A stretch of DNA of 8,019 bases from Bacteroidota bacterium (lineage in GTDB: Bacteria > Bacteroidota > Ignavibacteria > Ignavibacteriales > Ignavibacteriaceae). How positions within the stretch are numbered: position 1 is the first letter of the stretch; every line of letters starts with the position of its first letter. Made by a program: the position numbers and the translations under genes. The stretch is taken from positions 1 to 8,019 of the forward strand of contig JAJYOQ010000176.1 of assembly GCA_021796135.1 (NCBI GenBank), written 5' to 3'. Under the pieces are notes generated by a model. The model was not told the origin of the DNA. It saw only the letters and a list, made by a program, of their open reading frames with translations, and did no database searches. Shown here in pieces: positions 1-6,354 of the stretch.

Positions 1-12
1 AAAAAACTTAAC

Positions 13-681
13 ATGGAACAATTAAAAATAATACTTGCATCGATTGGAATAATAATAAGTTTTGTTTTAATAATACTTTTTTATTCGACTTCAATTTCTG
101 AGCGAACATCAGCTTTAATTCTACTAATTGTTGGCATATTAATTCAGTCCTTCATCATTGTTCTTATTGTTTCTTTTTACGTAGAGTATAAAACCGAGAA
201 GAAATATAGGCAGCTTGATAATAAAATCAAGCTAGATATTAATACTTTGGTTTCGCTTCTAGCTGGGACTCTTAATGAATCTGTAATGAATAAGTATTTT
301 TTTGATGACCCTAAAACTTTAGATAGTGAAATAAATAAATCAATTGAAAAAGTAATTTTTCTTAAAAATAATCCCACATCTCATGGTAGCATCGAAAGTT
401 TTGGATTCTTTTGGTTCTCGAGTAGTAGAATATTTATGTCTACAACTTTGATTGATTCGATTCTCAAATTTTTCCCAGAACGAATTTCACCAGAAGTTAG
501 GAAATTATTATATGATTTGAGATTGATGTTGAGTTGGGATGAGAAAGAAGGTAAATGGCATTGGATTGAATCAAATAATGGAACCGCTGAACAGATTCAG
601 AATAATTTTAAAATATTGGATAAGGCCCTTGAGTATTATAAGAATTTGCTTGAATTGTGGATAACAAATAACAAAGCCTAA
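13..681 (+). CDS. Cassette A: unknown protein with two N-terminal membrane helices
   Basis: The 222-residue product is not recognised. It has two strongly hydrophobic segments at about residues 5-25 and 34-56, joined by a short polar loop (STSISERTS). A charged juxtamembrane stretch with many Lys and Glu follows (YKTEKKYRQLDNK, about 58-71), then a soluble domain of about 150 residues ending in a probable helix. The positive charge after the second helix suggests that both ends are cytoplasmic, by inference from the positive-inside rule. The start at 13 gives only a 12-base leader within the window with no Shine-Dalgarno sequence; the beginning of the cassette lies outside the window. The stop codon lies inside the R'' box (GCCTAAC) of the following attC, a common arrangement in integron cassettes. 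The reading frame is open throughout and codon use is AT-rich like most neighbours. No function can be assigned. Confidence 0.8.
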   Translation: MEQLKIILASIGIIISFVLIILFYSTSISERTSALILLIVGILIQSFIIVLIVSFYVEYKTEKKYRQLDNKIKLDINTLVSLLAGTLNESVMNKYFFDDPKTLDSEINKSIEKVIFLKNNPTSHGSIESFGFFWFSSSRIFMSTTLIDSILKFFPERISPEVRKLLYDLRLMLSWDEKEGKWHWIESNNGTAEQIQNNFKILDKALEYYKNLLELWITNNKA

Positions 682-796
682 CCTGCTCTTCCACCCGACC
701 GCCTTTTCAGTGCGGCATTATTAATATTTTCGGGTGTAATCGTAAAGGTAAGCATTGTTGTTCGGGGCGGACGGGTGAAAAGCTACGCCGTTATAT
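676..796 (+). repeat. attC site of cassette A (121 bp)
   Basis: R'' GCCTAAC is at 676-682 and R' GTTATAT at 790-796, preceded by CTACGCC. The site forms an imperfect palindrome: CACCCG and CCGCC on the left pair with CGGGTG and GGCGG on the right. An inner CCGC...GCGG hairpin sits around 701-713. It is the shortest site in the array and close to the classical attC size. The R'' predicts that cassette A begins GTTAGGCTTT, just left of the window. Confidence 0.8.
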
Positions 797-856
797 ACCT
801 TTTGGCTTGTAATCTTTTGGATTCACCGCTGTCCACAGTGGCAGAAATATAAACAA

Positions 857-863
857 AGAGGAG
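857..863 (+). promoter_or_regulatory. Strong Shine-Dalgarno of the cassette B gene
   Basis: AGAGGAG lies 5 bases before the ATG at 869 and fixes that start. Most other genes here have no such purine motif, so this gene looks adapted to a different host's translation signals. It sits at the end of a 78-base leader that follows the cassette start at 791. Confidence 0.75.
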
Positions 864-868
864 TTTGT

Positions 869-1585
869 ATGAATTCTGATAAAAGTCTTAAAAGTGTACG
901 TATCGCTGGAATTCTTGGATTAATTGCTTGTCTTATCACCTTTGCCGAGTTTCCCTTATGGTTTGTGGGCGAGTCTATGCCTAAGTTTTGGGAAGCGACC
1001 GCTTTTAGCGAGTTCATCACACGGCACAGCACTCTCTATCTTACACGCACACTTATGGATCTGTTCATCTTTAGTTTGCTAATCGTCTTCTTTGGTGGAT
1101 TCAGAAATTTAATAGTTAAAACACAACCTTCATACGAATGGCTCGGAACTACATTCTTTGGTACCGCAGCGATATATATAGCATTGACATTGATTAGTGA
1201 TTCATTCGCTGGGACTATCGCTCTTCACACTATTAACGGAAATGTAGACCCAACAGTAGTACGAACTCTAAATGAAAGCACGTTATTATTATTTGGTTCC
1301 GTTGCCGAAGTCCTAGTTGCGACTATGATGGTGATAGCTGCTATTTTGATTTATAATACAAAGGCTCTTCCAAAGTGGACTGGATTGCTGTCATTGATTA
1401 CTGCAGTTGTAAATTTAGCATTTGTGCCAACAATGTATTTTGGTACTGATTTCACAAAATACTATAGTGCAGCAGGAGATGGTCCAGCAGCAACAGCTCC
1501 ATTCATTTTTGTTATTTGGATTTTAGTAACAGCGATTTGCATGATGAAAAAACGATCTATTGATGTTAATCAAAATATTAAGTGA
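869..1585 (+). CDS. Cassette B: six-helix integral membrane protein
   Basis: The 238-residue product has about six hydrophobic segments, near residues 11-33, 60-82, 92-112, 138-162, 168-188 and 208-228, and a short basic C-terminal tail beginning KKRS. It has no signal peptide. The architecture, and the ALPKWTG motif at the start of the fifth helix, recall small multi-helix membrane proteins of the DUF4386 kind, where a PRW/PKW turn precedes a late helix. That assignment is from memory and uncertain, and no transport or enzymatic function follows from it. The start is fixed by AGAGGAG five bases upstream. Base composition is visibly less AT-rich than in cassettes C to G, with codons such as CTC, GCG and CGC, which suggests a different donor. 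The gene is the only one in its cassette, and its stop lies just before the R'' box at 1592. Confidence 0.85.
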   Translation: MNSDKSLKSVRIAGILGLIACLITFAEFPLWFVGESMPKFWEATAFSEFITRHSTLYLTRTLMDLFIFSLLIVFFGGFRNLIVKTQPSYEWLGTTFFGTAAIYIALTLISDSFAGTIALHTINGNVDPTVVRTLNESTLLLFGSVAEVLVATMMVIAAILIYNTKALPKWTGLLSLITAVVNLAFVPTMYFGTDFTKYYSAAGDGPAATAPFIFVIWILVTAICMMKKRSIDVNQNIK

Positions 1586-1591
1586 AATGGT

Positions 1592-1778
1592 ATATAACAA
1601 GCCAATCAAGCGGACGCCGTTTTCGCACTTGGCATTTGTGTAATTATAAAGATTGGTTACAAAACTAAGTTACTTTTTAAGGTAGCTTGTTCTACAAAAT
1701 ATTTTTATAAATATAAAGTTGTTACTTCTATTCGGCATTGCAGTTCTGGGCTGCCGGTTAGCGGCAACACCGTTATAC
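1592..1778 (+). repeat. attC site of cassette B (187 bp)
   Basis: R'' ATATAAC is at 1592-1598 and R' GTTATAC at 1772-1778. The left arm carries GCC..CAAGCGGAC and the right arm GCCGGTTAGCGGCAAC. Folded, they pair in blocks with a one-base offset, like the extrahelical base of known attC sites. GGTATATAAC at 1589-1598 is the reverse complement of this cassette's own start GTTATATACC at 790-799 (10 nt). The central loop is long and AT-rich and resembles that of the cassette F site. Confidence 0.85.
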
Positions 1779-1788
1779 GGTTAAAAGA

Positions 1789-2319
1789 ATGATAAAAAAT
1801 GTATTTATATTTTTAGTATTTATTTTGGTTACTTGTTCAATCTATGCACAAGAATCAATTCATAAAAATCCTTTTTGGTTAAATGTCAGTGTCGGCGGTT
1901 CTTCAAAGTATATAAATCCAAGTGCTTCTTATAATAAAGTATTAGAAAATTTCTCGTATCAAATTTCTCTAAATGGAATTACTGAAGGAATATTAAGCAA
2001 CTATGGAATGACAACCGGAAATGTGGGAATTGGTTTTGCACATTGTGAAGATTGGCTAATTAGTTCTGTTTATTTGGGTCCCTCTTTGTCATACGGAAAA
2101 GCCTTAACCAAATTATATGAACCAGGTTATTTCTGGGGAGCTGGTTTAGCACTAAATGCTCAAGCCTACTTTATGCCTTTACATAAGTTAATCCCCGGAG
2201 TTGGCTTGGGAATAGAGTTGTTTTATAATTTAAATGCTACACAAACAAAAGATGTTGATTATAGAAATGTATTTACTGTTCGTATAGGAATTTGTTTAAC
2301 TAATATCCATATGCAATAA
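1789..2319 (+). CDS. Cassette C: secreted, probable outer-membrane protein (first copy)
   Basis: The 176-residue product begins with a signal peptide of about 20 residues (basic start MIKN, hydrophobic core, ending SIYAQ), with cleavage expected around residue 20-21. Cys16 is present, but the preceding LVT is a poor lipobox, so ordinary signal peptidase I cleavage is more likely. The mature part alternates polar and hydrophobic residues and is rich in Gly, Tyr and Ser (NVSVGGSSKY, GPSLSYGKA, WGAGLALNA, GVGLGIELFYN, VRIGICL), as expected for a small transmembrane beta-barrel. I recognise no named family. The ATG lies 16 bases after the cassette start, within an A-rich leader (TTAAAAGA) and without a Shine-Dalgarno sequence. 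The same protein is encoded again at 3316-3846 with no residue changed. Confidence 0.85.
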   Translation: MIKNVFIFLVFILVTCSIYAQESIHKNPFWLNVSVGGSSKYINPSASYNKVLENFSYQISLNGITEGILSNYGMTTGNVGIGFAHCEDWLISSVYLGPSLSYGKALTKLYEPGYFWGAGLALNAQAYFMPLHKLIPGVGLGIELFYNLNATQTKDVDYRNVFTVRIGICLTNIHMQ

Positions 2320-2322
2320 ACC

Positions 2323-2512
2323 GTATAACCTGTGCCTCAAGCCGAAAGCGTTTTCGCCTTCGGCATTTTCAAGATTTTCGGGTTAGTAATTCCGTTTCGG
2401 CAGTCTTGTTCGAAGTAGTTCTAATAAAAAAAGTTTTTTAATAATTATCGGCAGTTGTGTTCTAATTTAAATTCTTGTTATTGGCAGCAGCTTAGCCGCA
2501 ACGCCGTTAGGT
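2323..2512 (+). repeat. attC site of cassette C, copy 1 (190 bp)
   Basis: R'' GTATAAC is at 2323-2329 and R' GTTAGGT at 2506-2512. The left arm has a strong local hairpin (GCCGAA-A-GCG, loop TTTT, CGC-C-TTCGGC). The right arm ends CTTAGCCGCAACGCC before R'. The R'' with its flank, AACCGTATAAC, is the reverse complement of the cassette's own start GTTATACGGTT (11 nt). Confidence 0.85.
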
Positions 2513-2532
2513 TGAATACAAGTAATTGAATT

Positions 2533-3111
2533 ATGAGACTCAATTTCAAAATATTTTTGTTAGAATTATTCTTTTTGCCAGTGATAATTCATTCTCAATC
2601 CAATAGAATCAGTGTTGGTGGTTTTTTCGGTAGCGGGTTGTCAGTCAATGCAAATTATAGTTATGAAATCAATAATTTCTTTTTTCTGAGACCAAATTTA
2701 AGTGCATTAATTACAAAGGATGATAAGGAATTGTATTCTTTTATGACTTATGAAATTGATCTAGGCTATTATATCATCAACAATAATCACAATAAAATTT
2801 ATTTAACATTTGGCGGATCATACAATTCTTTCCTTTCCCAAACTCGTGAAGGAAATGCTTCATTTATTTCGGATACACGTCCACCATATTATTTTAATGG
2901 TAAATCTAGAGAAGATTGTTATGGAATATCTGGTAAAATTGGTGGTATCGGAATTGCGAGTAGTTGGTTCAGTCTTGGATTGGAATTAAAATATTTGATA
3001 CTCTTCCCAAAGGTTAAATATAATTATAGTCCAAAAGAATATTCTGTAATAAAAGATAATGAAACAATAAAAATGATATTACTTGGTGTTGGATTTGGTT
3101 TTTCTTTTTAA
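2533..3111 (+). CDS. Cassette D: outer-membrane beta-barrel protein (first copy)
   Basis: The 192-residue product has a signal peptide (MRLNFK, hydrophobic core, ending IIHSQ, cleavage near residue 21-22). The mature chain is built of alternating aromatic/Gly strands: ISVGGFFGSGLSVNANYSY, FFLRPNLSAL, YEIDLGYYI, IYLTFGGSYNSF, FSLGLELKYL. It ends in a final strand, ILLGVGFGFSF, with a terminal Phe. A C-terminal aromatic residue after alternating residues is the usual BAM recognition signal, which supports outer-membrane insertion. By general shape it belongs with PorT/OMP_b-brl-type small barrels; the exact family is not certain. The ATG lies 26 bases after the cassette start with no Shine-Dalgarno sequence. 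It is repeated without amino-acid change at 4060-4638. Confidence 0.87.
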   Translation: MRLNFKIFLLELFFLPVIIHSQSNRISVGGFFGSGLSVNANYSYEINNFFFLRPNLSALITKDDKELYSFMTYEIDLGYYIINNNHNKIYLTFGGSYNSFLSQTREGNASFISDTRPPYYFNGKSREDCYGISGKIGGIGIASSWFSLGLELKYLILFPKVKYNYSPKEYSVIKDNETIKMILLGVGFGFSF

Positions 3112-3118
3112 GAATTCA

Positions 3119-3305
3119 ACCTAACACGCAACTCAAAGCGACTGCTTTAAAGGTTGTGGCATTTGTGTAATTGAATGTAGCGTTGTAAATGTTAATTACT
3201 CTTTAAGTGTTGTGAACGAAACAAATTTATGAATAATTATTGGCGTTGGCTTTTCAGTGTTGCATCGTAGTTCTGGGCTGCCGGTTAGCGGCAACGCCGT
3301 TATAC
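3119..3305 (+). repeat. attC site of cassette D, copy 1 (187 bp)
   Basis: R'' ACCTAAC is at 3119-3125 and R' GTTATAC at 3299-3305. R'' with its flank, ATTCAACCTAAC, is the reverse complement of the cassette's own start GTTAGGTTGAAT: 12 nt, the longest such match in the window. The right arm closely resembles that of the cassette B site (GCCGGTTAGCGGCAAC) but has GCC rather than ACC just before R'. Confidence 0.87.
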
Positions 3306-3315
3306 GGTTAAAAGA

Positions 3316-3846
3316 ATGATAAAAAATGTATTTATATTTTTAGTATTTATTTTGGTTACTTGTTCAATCTATGCACAAGAATCAATTCATAAAAATCCTT
3401 TTTGGTTAAATGTCAGTGTCGGCGGTTCTTCAAAGTATATAAATCCAAGTGCTTCTTATAATAAAGTATTAGAAAATTTCTCGTATCAAATTTCTCTAAA
3501 TGGAATTACTGAAGGAATATTAAGCAACTATGGAATGACAACCGGAAATGTGGGAATTGGTTTTGCACATTGTGAAGATTGGCTAATTAGTTCTGTTTAT
3601 TTGGGTCCCTCTTTGTCATACGGAAAAGCCTTAACCAAATTATATGAACCAGGTTATTTCTGGGGAGCTGGTTTAGCACTAAATGCTCAAGCCTACTTTA
3701 TGCCTTTACATAAGTTAATCCCCGGAGTTGGCTTGGGAATAGAGTTGTTTTATAATTTAAATGCTACACAAACAAAAGATGTTGATTATAGAAATGTATT
3801 TACTGTTCGTATAGGAATTTGTTTAACTAATATCCATATGCAATAA
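3316..3846 (+). CDS. Cassette C': second copy of the secreted/OMP gene
   Basis: The protein is identical to that encoded at 1789-2319 (176 residues, signal peptide ending YAQ, small Gly/Tyr-rich barrel-like mature chain), and I see no nucleotide difference either. The gene starts 16 bases after the cassette boundary, like copy 1. Having two expressed copies would raise dosage, or the copy may simply be a transient by-product of cassette shuffling; the sequence cannot tell these apart. Confidence 0.85.
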   Translation: MIKNVFIFLVFILVTCSIYAQESIHKNPFWLNVSVGGSSKYINPSASYNKVLENFSYQISLNGITEGILSNYGMTTGNVGIGFAHCEDWLISSVYLGPSLSYGKALTKLYEPGYFWGAGLALNAQAYFMPLHKLIPGVGLGIELFYNLNATQTKDVDYRNVFTVRIGICLTNIHMQ

Positions 3847-3849
3847 ACC

Positions 3850-4039
3850 GTATAACCTGTGCCTCAAGCCGAAAGCGTTTTCGCCTTCGGCATTTTCAAG
3901 ATTTTCGGGTTAGTAATTCCGTTTCGGCAGTCTTGTTCGAAGTAGTTCTAATAAAAAAAGTTTTTTAATAATTATCGGCAGTTGTGTTCTAATTTAAATT
4001 CTTGTTATTGGCAGCAGCTTAGCCGCAACGCCGTTAGGT
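3850..4039 (+). repeat. attC site of cassette C', copy 2 (190 bp)
   Basis: R'' GTATAAC is at 3850-3856 and R' GTTAGGT at 4033-4039. It appears identical to the copy-1 site at 2323-2512, including the GCCGAA...TTCGGC hairpin. Confidence 0.85.
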
Positions 4040-4059
4040 TGAATACAAGTAATTGAATT

Positions 4060-4638
4060 ATGAGACTCAATTTCAAAATATTTTTGTTAGAATTATTCTT
4101 TTTGCCAGTGATAATTCATTCTCAATCCAATAGAATCAGTGTTGGTGGTTTTTTCGGTAGCGGGTTGTCAGTCAATGCAAATTATAGTTATGAAATCAAT
4201 AATTTCTTTTTTCTGAGACCAAATTTAAGTGCATTAATTACAAAGGATGATAAGGAATTGTATTCTTTTATGACTTATGAAATTGATCTAGGCTATTATA
4301 TCATCAACAATAATCACAATAAAATTTATTTAACATTTGGCGGATCATACAATTCTTTCCTTTCCCAAACTCGTGAAGGAAATGCTTCATTTATTTCGGA
4401 TACACGTCCACCATATTATTTTAATGGTAAATCTAGAGAAGATTGTTATGGAATATCTGGTAAAATTGGTGGTATCGGAATTGCGAGTAGTTGGTTCAGT
4501 CTTGGATTGGAATTAAAATATTTGATACTCTTCCCAAAGGTTAAATATAATTATAGTCCAAAAGAATATTCTGTAATAAAAGATAATGAAACAATAAAAA
4601 TGATATTACTTGGTGTTGGATTTGGTTTTTCTTTTTAA
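4060..4638 (+). CDS. Cassette D': second copy of the outer-membrane beta-barrel gene
   Basis: The 192-residue protein is identical to that encoded at 2533-3111: a signal peptide ending HSQ, alternating aromatic/Gly strands, and a terminal strand ending in Phe. No nucleotide difference in the coding region was seen by eye. The only changes between the two copies lie downstream, in the attC site. Confidence 0.87.
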   Translation: MRLNFKIFLLELFFLPVIIHSQSNRISVGGFFGSGLSVNANYSYEINNFFFLRPNLSALITKDDKELYSFMTYEIDLGYYIINNNHNKIYLTFGGSYNSFLSQTREGNASFISDTRPPYYFNGKSREDCYGISGKIGGIGIASSWFSLGLELKYLILFPKVKYNYSPKEYSVIKDNETIKMILLGVGFGFSF

Positions 4639-4645
4639 GAATTCA

Positions 4646-4832
4646 ACCTAACACGCAACTCAAAGCGACTGCTTTAAAGGTTGTGGCATTTGTGTAATTG
4701 AATGTAGCGTTGTAAATGTTAATTACTCTTTAAGTGTTGTGAACGAAACAAATTTATGAATAATTATTGGCGTTGGCTTTTTAGTGTTGCATCGTAGTTC
4801 TGGGCTGCCGGTTAGCGGCAACACCGTTATGC
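4646..4832 (+). repeat. attC site of cassette D', copy 2 (187 bp)
   Basis: R'' ACCTAAC is at 4646-4652 and R' GTTATGC at 4826-4832. It differs from the copy-1 site at 4782 (T for C) and 4823 (A for G). The A at 4823 gives AACACCG before R', the form also found in the cassette B site. The bases of R' after the first G belong to cassette E, which explains GTTATGC against GTTATAC. Confidence 0.85.
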
Positions 4833-4840
4833 ACTAAATA

Positions 4841-4846
4841 AAGGAG
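4841..4846 (+). promoter_or_regulatory. Shine-Dalgarno of the cassette E gene
   Basis: AAGGAG ends 4 bases before the ATG at 4851. The whole leader from the cassette boundary is only 24 bases. Together with the cassette B gene, this is one of the few clear ribosome-binding sites in the window. Confidence 0.7.
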
Positions 4847-4850
4847 TATT

Positions 4851-5279
4851 ATGAAACCATTATCTTTAATAACTGTCCTTCTCATTTTATTTGTTGTTCT
4901 CAACACAAATATTATTTCTGAGCAAAAGGAAGAGTCTGACATAAAAGCCGTATATGTCAAGCACTCTCCGGAGAAAATAACCTTGCAAAATCCAGTGGTA
5001 TTTATTTATAGAATTGAAAACTGTGGTAAAAAAGAAATTCCAGCAAAATCCTACGATGTCGAATTCTATGTAGATAATAAATTAATAAACTTTGATTATA
5101 CTACCCCAAAATTGAAAGTTAAAGGGTACACAATATATTCAACAGAAAAAGAATCTAGATACATCCCCAGAGTCATAGGGAAACATATTTATAAATTAAT
5201 TATAGTTCCAAAGAATAGATTAAAAGAATTAAATAAAAAGAATAATATCATTGAAGGTAGCTTTATTGTAGAAAAGTAG
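4851..5279 (+). CDS. Cassette E: secreted CARDB-like protein
   Basis: The 142-residue product has an N-terminal signal peptide of about 23 residues (MKPLSLI, long hydrophobic core, ending NIISEQ) and one small all-beta domain from about residue 28 to the end. The order of features matches CARDB-type immunoglobulin-like domains: a strand plus Asn-Cys-Gly (VFIYRIENCGKKEI), then YDVEFYVDNKLI, then a Gly-turn strand (KVKGYTIYS), then GKHIYKLIIVP, and NNIIEGSFIVEK at the end. CARDB domains bind or adhere in the envelope and are common in secreted bacterial proteins; the ligand is unknown here. The start is set by AAGGAG at 4841. The gene is alone in its cassette. Its R'' box does not match its own cassette start, which is discussed at that attC. 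The family call is by pattern memory and moderately sure. Confidence 0.8.
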   Translation: MKPLSLITVLLILFVVLNTNIISEQKEESDIKAVYVKHSPEKITLQNPVVFIYRIENCGKKEIPAKSYDVEFYVDNKLINFDYTTPKLKVKGYTIYSTEKESRYIPRVIGKHIYKLIIVPKNRLKELNKKNNIIEGSFIVEK

Positions 5280-5307
5280 AAGTAATAATCTTATTAAATA
5301 CAATATT

Positions 5308-5463
5308 GCCTAACCTGCCGCTCCCCGCAGGAGAACTGCGGAACAGGCAACACGGACAGCGTTTTTCGGTGCGGCATTTGTGTAAGTGAATTATATAAAC
5401 AATAAATCAAATTATTTGTAGCGGACACTTCGTGGCGTCCGCTTAAATGCAACGTCGTTATAT
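5308..5463 (+). repeat. attC site of cassette E (156 bp), non-cognate R'' and extra hairpin
   Basis: R'' GCCTAAC is at 5308-5314 and R' GTTATAT at 5457-5463, preceded by GCAACGTC. The left arm holds an extra block (5317-5360) with hairpin CCGCAG-GAGAA-CTGCGG, also found in the cassette F site. The right arm has a six-base stem GCGGAC (5421-5426) / GTCCGC (5437-5442). Unlike the other cassettes, R'' does not complement the cassette's own start: GTTATGCAC would need GTGCATAAC. Confidence 0.75.
5317..5360 (+). repeat. 44-nt hairpin block inside the cassette E attC (copy 1)
   Basis: This block matches 6126-6169 at 43 of 44 positions; the one difference is A here against G at 6151. It contains the stem CCGCAG (5325-5330) / CTGCGG (5336-5341) with loop GAGAA. 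The other attC sites have no equivalent between R'' and the left inner arm. The surrounding parts of the E and F sites are much less alike than the block itself. Confidence 0.8.
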
Positions 5464-5479
5464 GCTTAAGGAAAACAGT

Positions 5480-6112
5480 ATGAGAAAATTATTTATTGTT
5501 CTGTTATTTATTCTTTCTATTTCAACTTATGCGCAAATAATACCGAGTTACGGCTTGAAAATTGGGTCGGGCATAACAAATCATAGTTGGGAATACGAAC
5601 CTCCAATTAATAGTAAGTTAGATTGGGATAATAATTATGGTGTTACAATTAGAGCATTTGCAGATGTTGCTTTCAATAATATTATTGTCGCAGAAGGAGA
5701 AATTGGATATTCACAAAAAGGTATTAGGAAAACTATTCCAGTAACTACCGTTCAAAATCCCGATGGTATCGGTGAAAGTATAGATGTAACTAACAAGCTT
5801 AATTATTTATCATTATCATTAATTGGAAAAATTAAAATAGAGACCGATCTTTTCTCTCCATTTATTCTTATTGGTCCCCAATATAATCGTTTATTGAGTT
5901 CAAATATAGCTAAGGGTTTTGAGGTAGTTTATGATCATTTTGAAAAGGATATTTTTAGTATCACTGTTGGTTTAGGATCTGAATTCAAAATATTTTCAAT
6001 AAATGCGCTTTTAGAATATCGTTATGAAAGAGACATAAATAATAATTCAAAATTATCAACAATAGATATAAGAAATTATTCGCATAGTATTTTAGTTGGC
6101 ATAATATTATAA
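5480..6112 (+). CDS. Cassette F: PorT-like outer-membrane beta-barrel protein
   Basis: The product is about 210 residues from the chosen start, with a signal peptide MRKLFIVLL...STYAQ cleaved near residue 18-19. The mature protein resembles the Bacteroidota outer-membrane beta-barrel (PorT / OMP_b-brl_2) family. It begins with a first strand, YGLKIGSGI, then GVTIRAFADVAF, EGEIGYSQKG, the hallmark LNYLSLSLIGKIKI strand near the middle, PFILIGPQYN, SITVGLGSEF and ALLEYRYERD, and closes with SHSILVGIIL. It would sit in the outer membrane; no ligand can be inferred. The open frame extends back to an ATG at 5447, but that ATG lies inside the preceding attC. The ATG at 5480 has AAGGA (5468-5472) seven bases upstream and starts the signal peptide, so I chose it. 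It is the only gene in its cassette. Confidence 0.87.
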   Translation: MRKLFIVLLFILSISTYAQIIPSYGLKIGSGITNHSWEYEPPINSKLDWDNNYGVTIRAFADVAFNNIIVAEGEIGYSQKGIRKTIPVTTVQNPDGIGESIDVTNKLNYLSLSLIGKIKIETDLFSPFILIGPQYNRLLSSNIAKGFEVVYDHFEKDIFSITVGLGSEFKIFSINALLEYRYERDINNNSKLSTIDIRNYSHSILVGIIL

Positions 6113-6116
6113 GCGC

Positions 6117-6330
6117 ATATAACCAGCCGCTCCCCGCAGGAGAACTGCGGGACAGGCAACACGGACAGCCTTTTTCAGTGCGACGTTTGTGAAATTATGA
6201 AATAGAGTTTACAAAGTTCAGTTACTCTTTGAAGTAGGTTGTTCTAAGAGACATTTTTGTAGATAAAAAGTTGTAGCAGTTAATTGGCATTGTTGTTCTA
6301 GGCGGCGCTTTAGTTGCAATGCCGTTATAT
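6117..6330 (+). repeat. attC site of cassette F (214 bp)
   Basis: R'' ATATAAC is at 6117-6123 and R' GTTATAT at 6324-6330, preceded by TTGCAATGCC. GCATATAAC matches the reverse complement of the cassette start GTTATATGC (9 nt). This is the longest site in the array, lengthened by the shared hairpin block at 6126-6169 and by an AT-rich central loop similar to that of cassette B (GTTACT, then TTGTTCTA, then AAAGTTGT in the same order). Confidence 0.82.
6126..6169 (+). repeat. 44-nt hairpin block inside the cassette F attC (copy 2)
   Basis: This is the second copy of the block at 5317-5360. Here the stem is one pair longer: CCCGCAG (6133-6139) / CTGCGGG (6145-6151), loop GAGAA. The block sits directly after R'' in both sites. 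Confidence 0.8.
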
Positions 6331-6354
6331 TGCAAAAAGAATAGAAATGATAAT

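Larger units (their letters stand above)
1773..3299 (+). repeat. Tandem two-cassette duplication, copy 1 (cassettes C and D)
   Basis: This 1527-bp unit comprises a 734-bp cassette C and a 793-bp cassette D. It is followed directly by a second copy at 3300-4826. Reading both side by side, I find two differences, both in the right arm of the D attC: C at 3255 against T at 4782, and G at 3296 against A at 4823. The duplication borders fall on G|TT cassette boundaries at both ends, so whole cassettes were duplicated. Confidence 0.95.
3300..4826 (+). repeat. Tandem two-cassette duplication, copy 2 (cassettes C' and D')
   Basis: This is the second copy of the 1527-bp C-D unit, head to tail with the first. 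Both coding sequences give identical proteins to copy 1, and only two bases differ in the whole unit by eye (4782 and 4823), both within the attC of D'. Such near-identity in non-coding as well as coding sequence indicates a very recent event. Confidence 0.95.

Noticed and set aside
177..1032. Minus-strand open frames at 177-377 and 823-1032
   Set aside because: They are antisense to genes with clear membrane proteins; no start signals or family resemblance.
5447..5479. Upstream ATG extending the cassette F gene by 11 codons
   Set aside because: It lies inside the attC of cassette E, across the core site, and would place charged residues ahead of a clean signal peptide; the ATG at 5480 has AAGGA at the right distance.
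676..6330. CRISPR-like array from the recurrent repeats
   Set aside because: The repeats are 121-214 bp, imperfect, palindromic and separated by whole genes, which is an integron pattern.
6319..6354. Upstream ATG extending the cassette G lipoprotein gene
   Set aside because: It overlaps the attC core site and would bury the lipoprotein signal behind a polar stretch.
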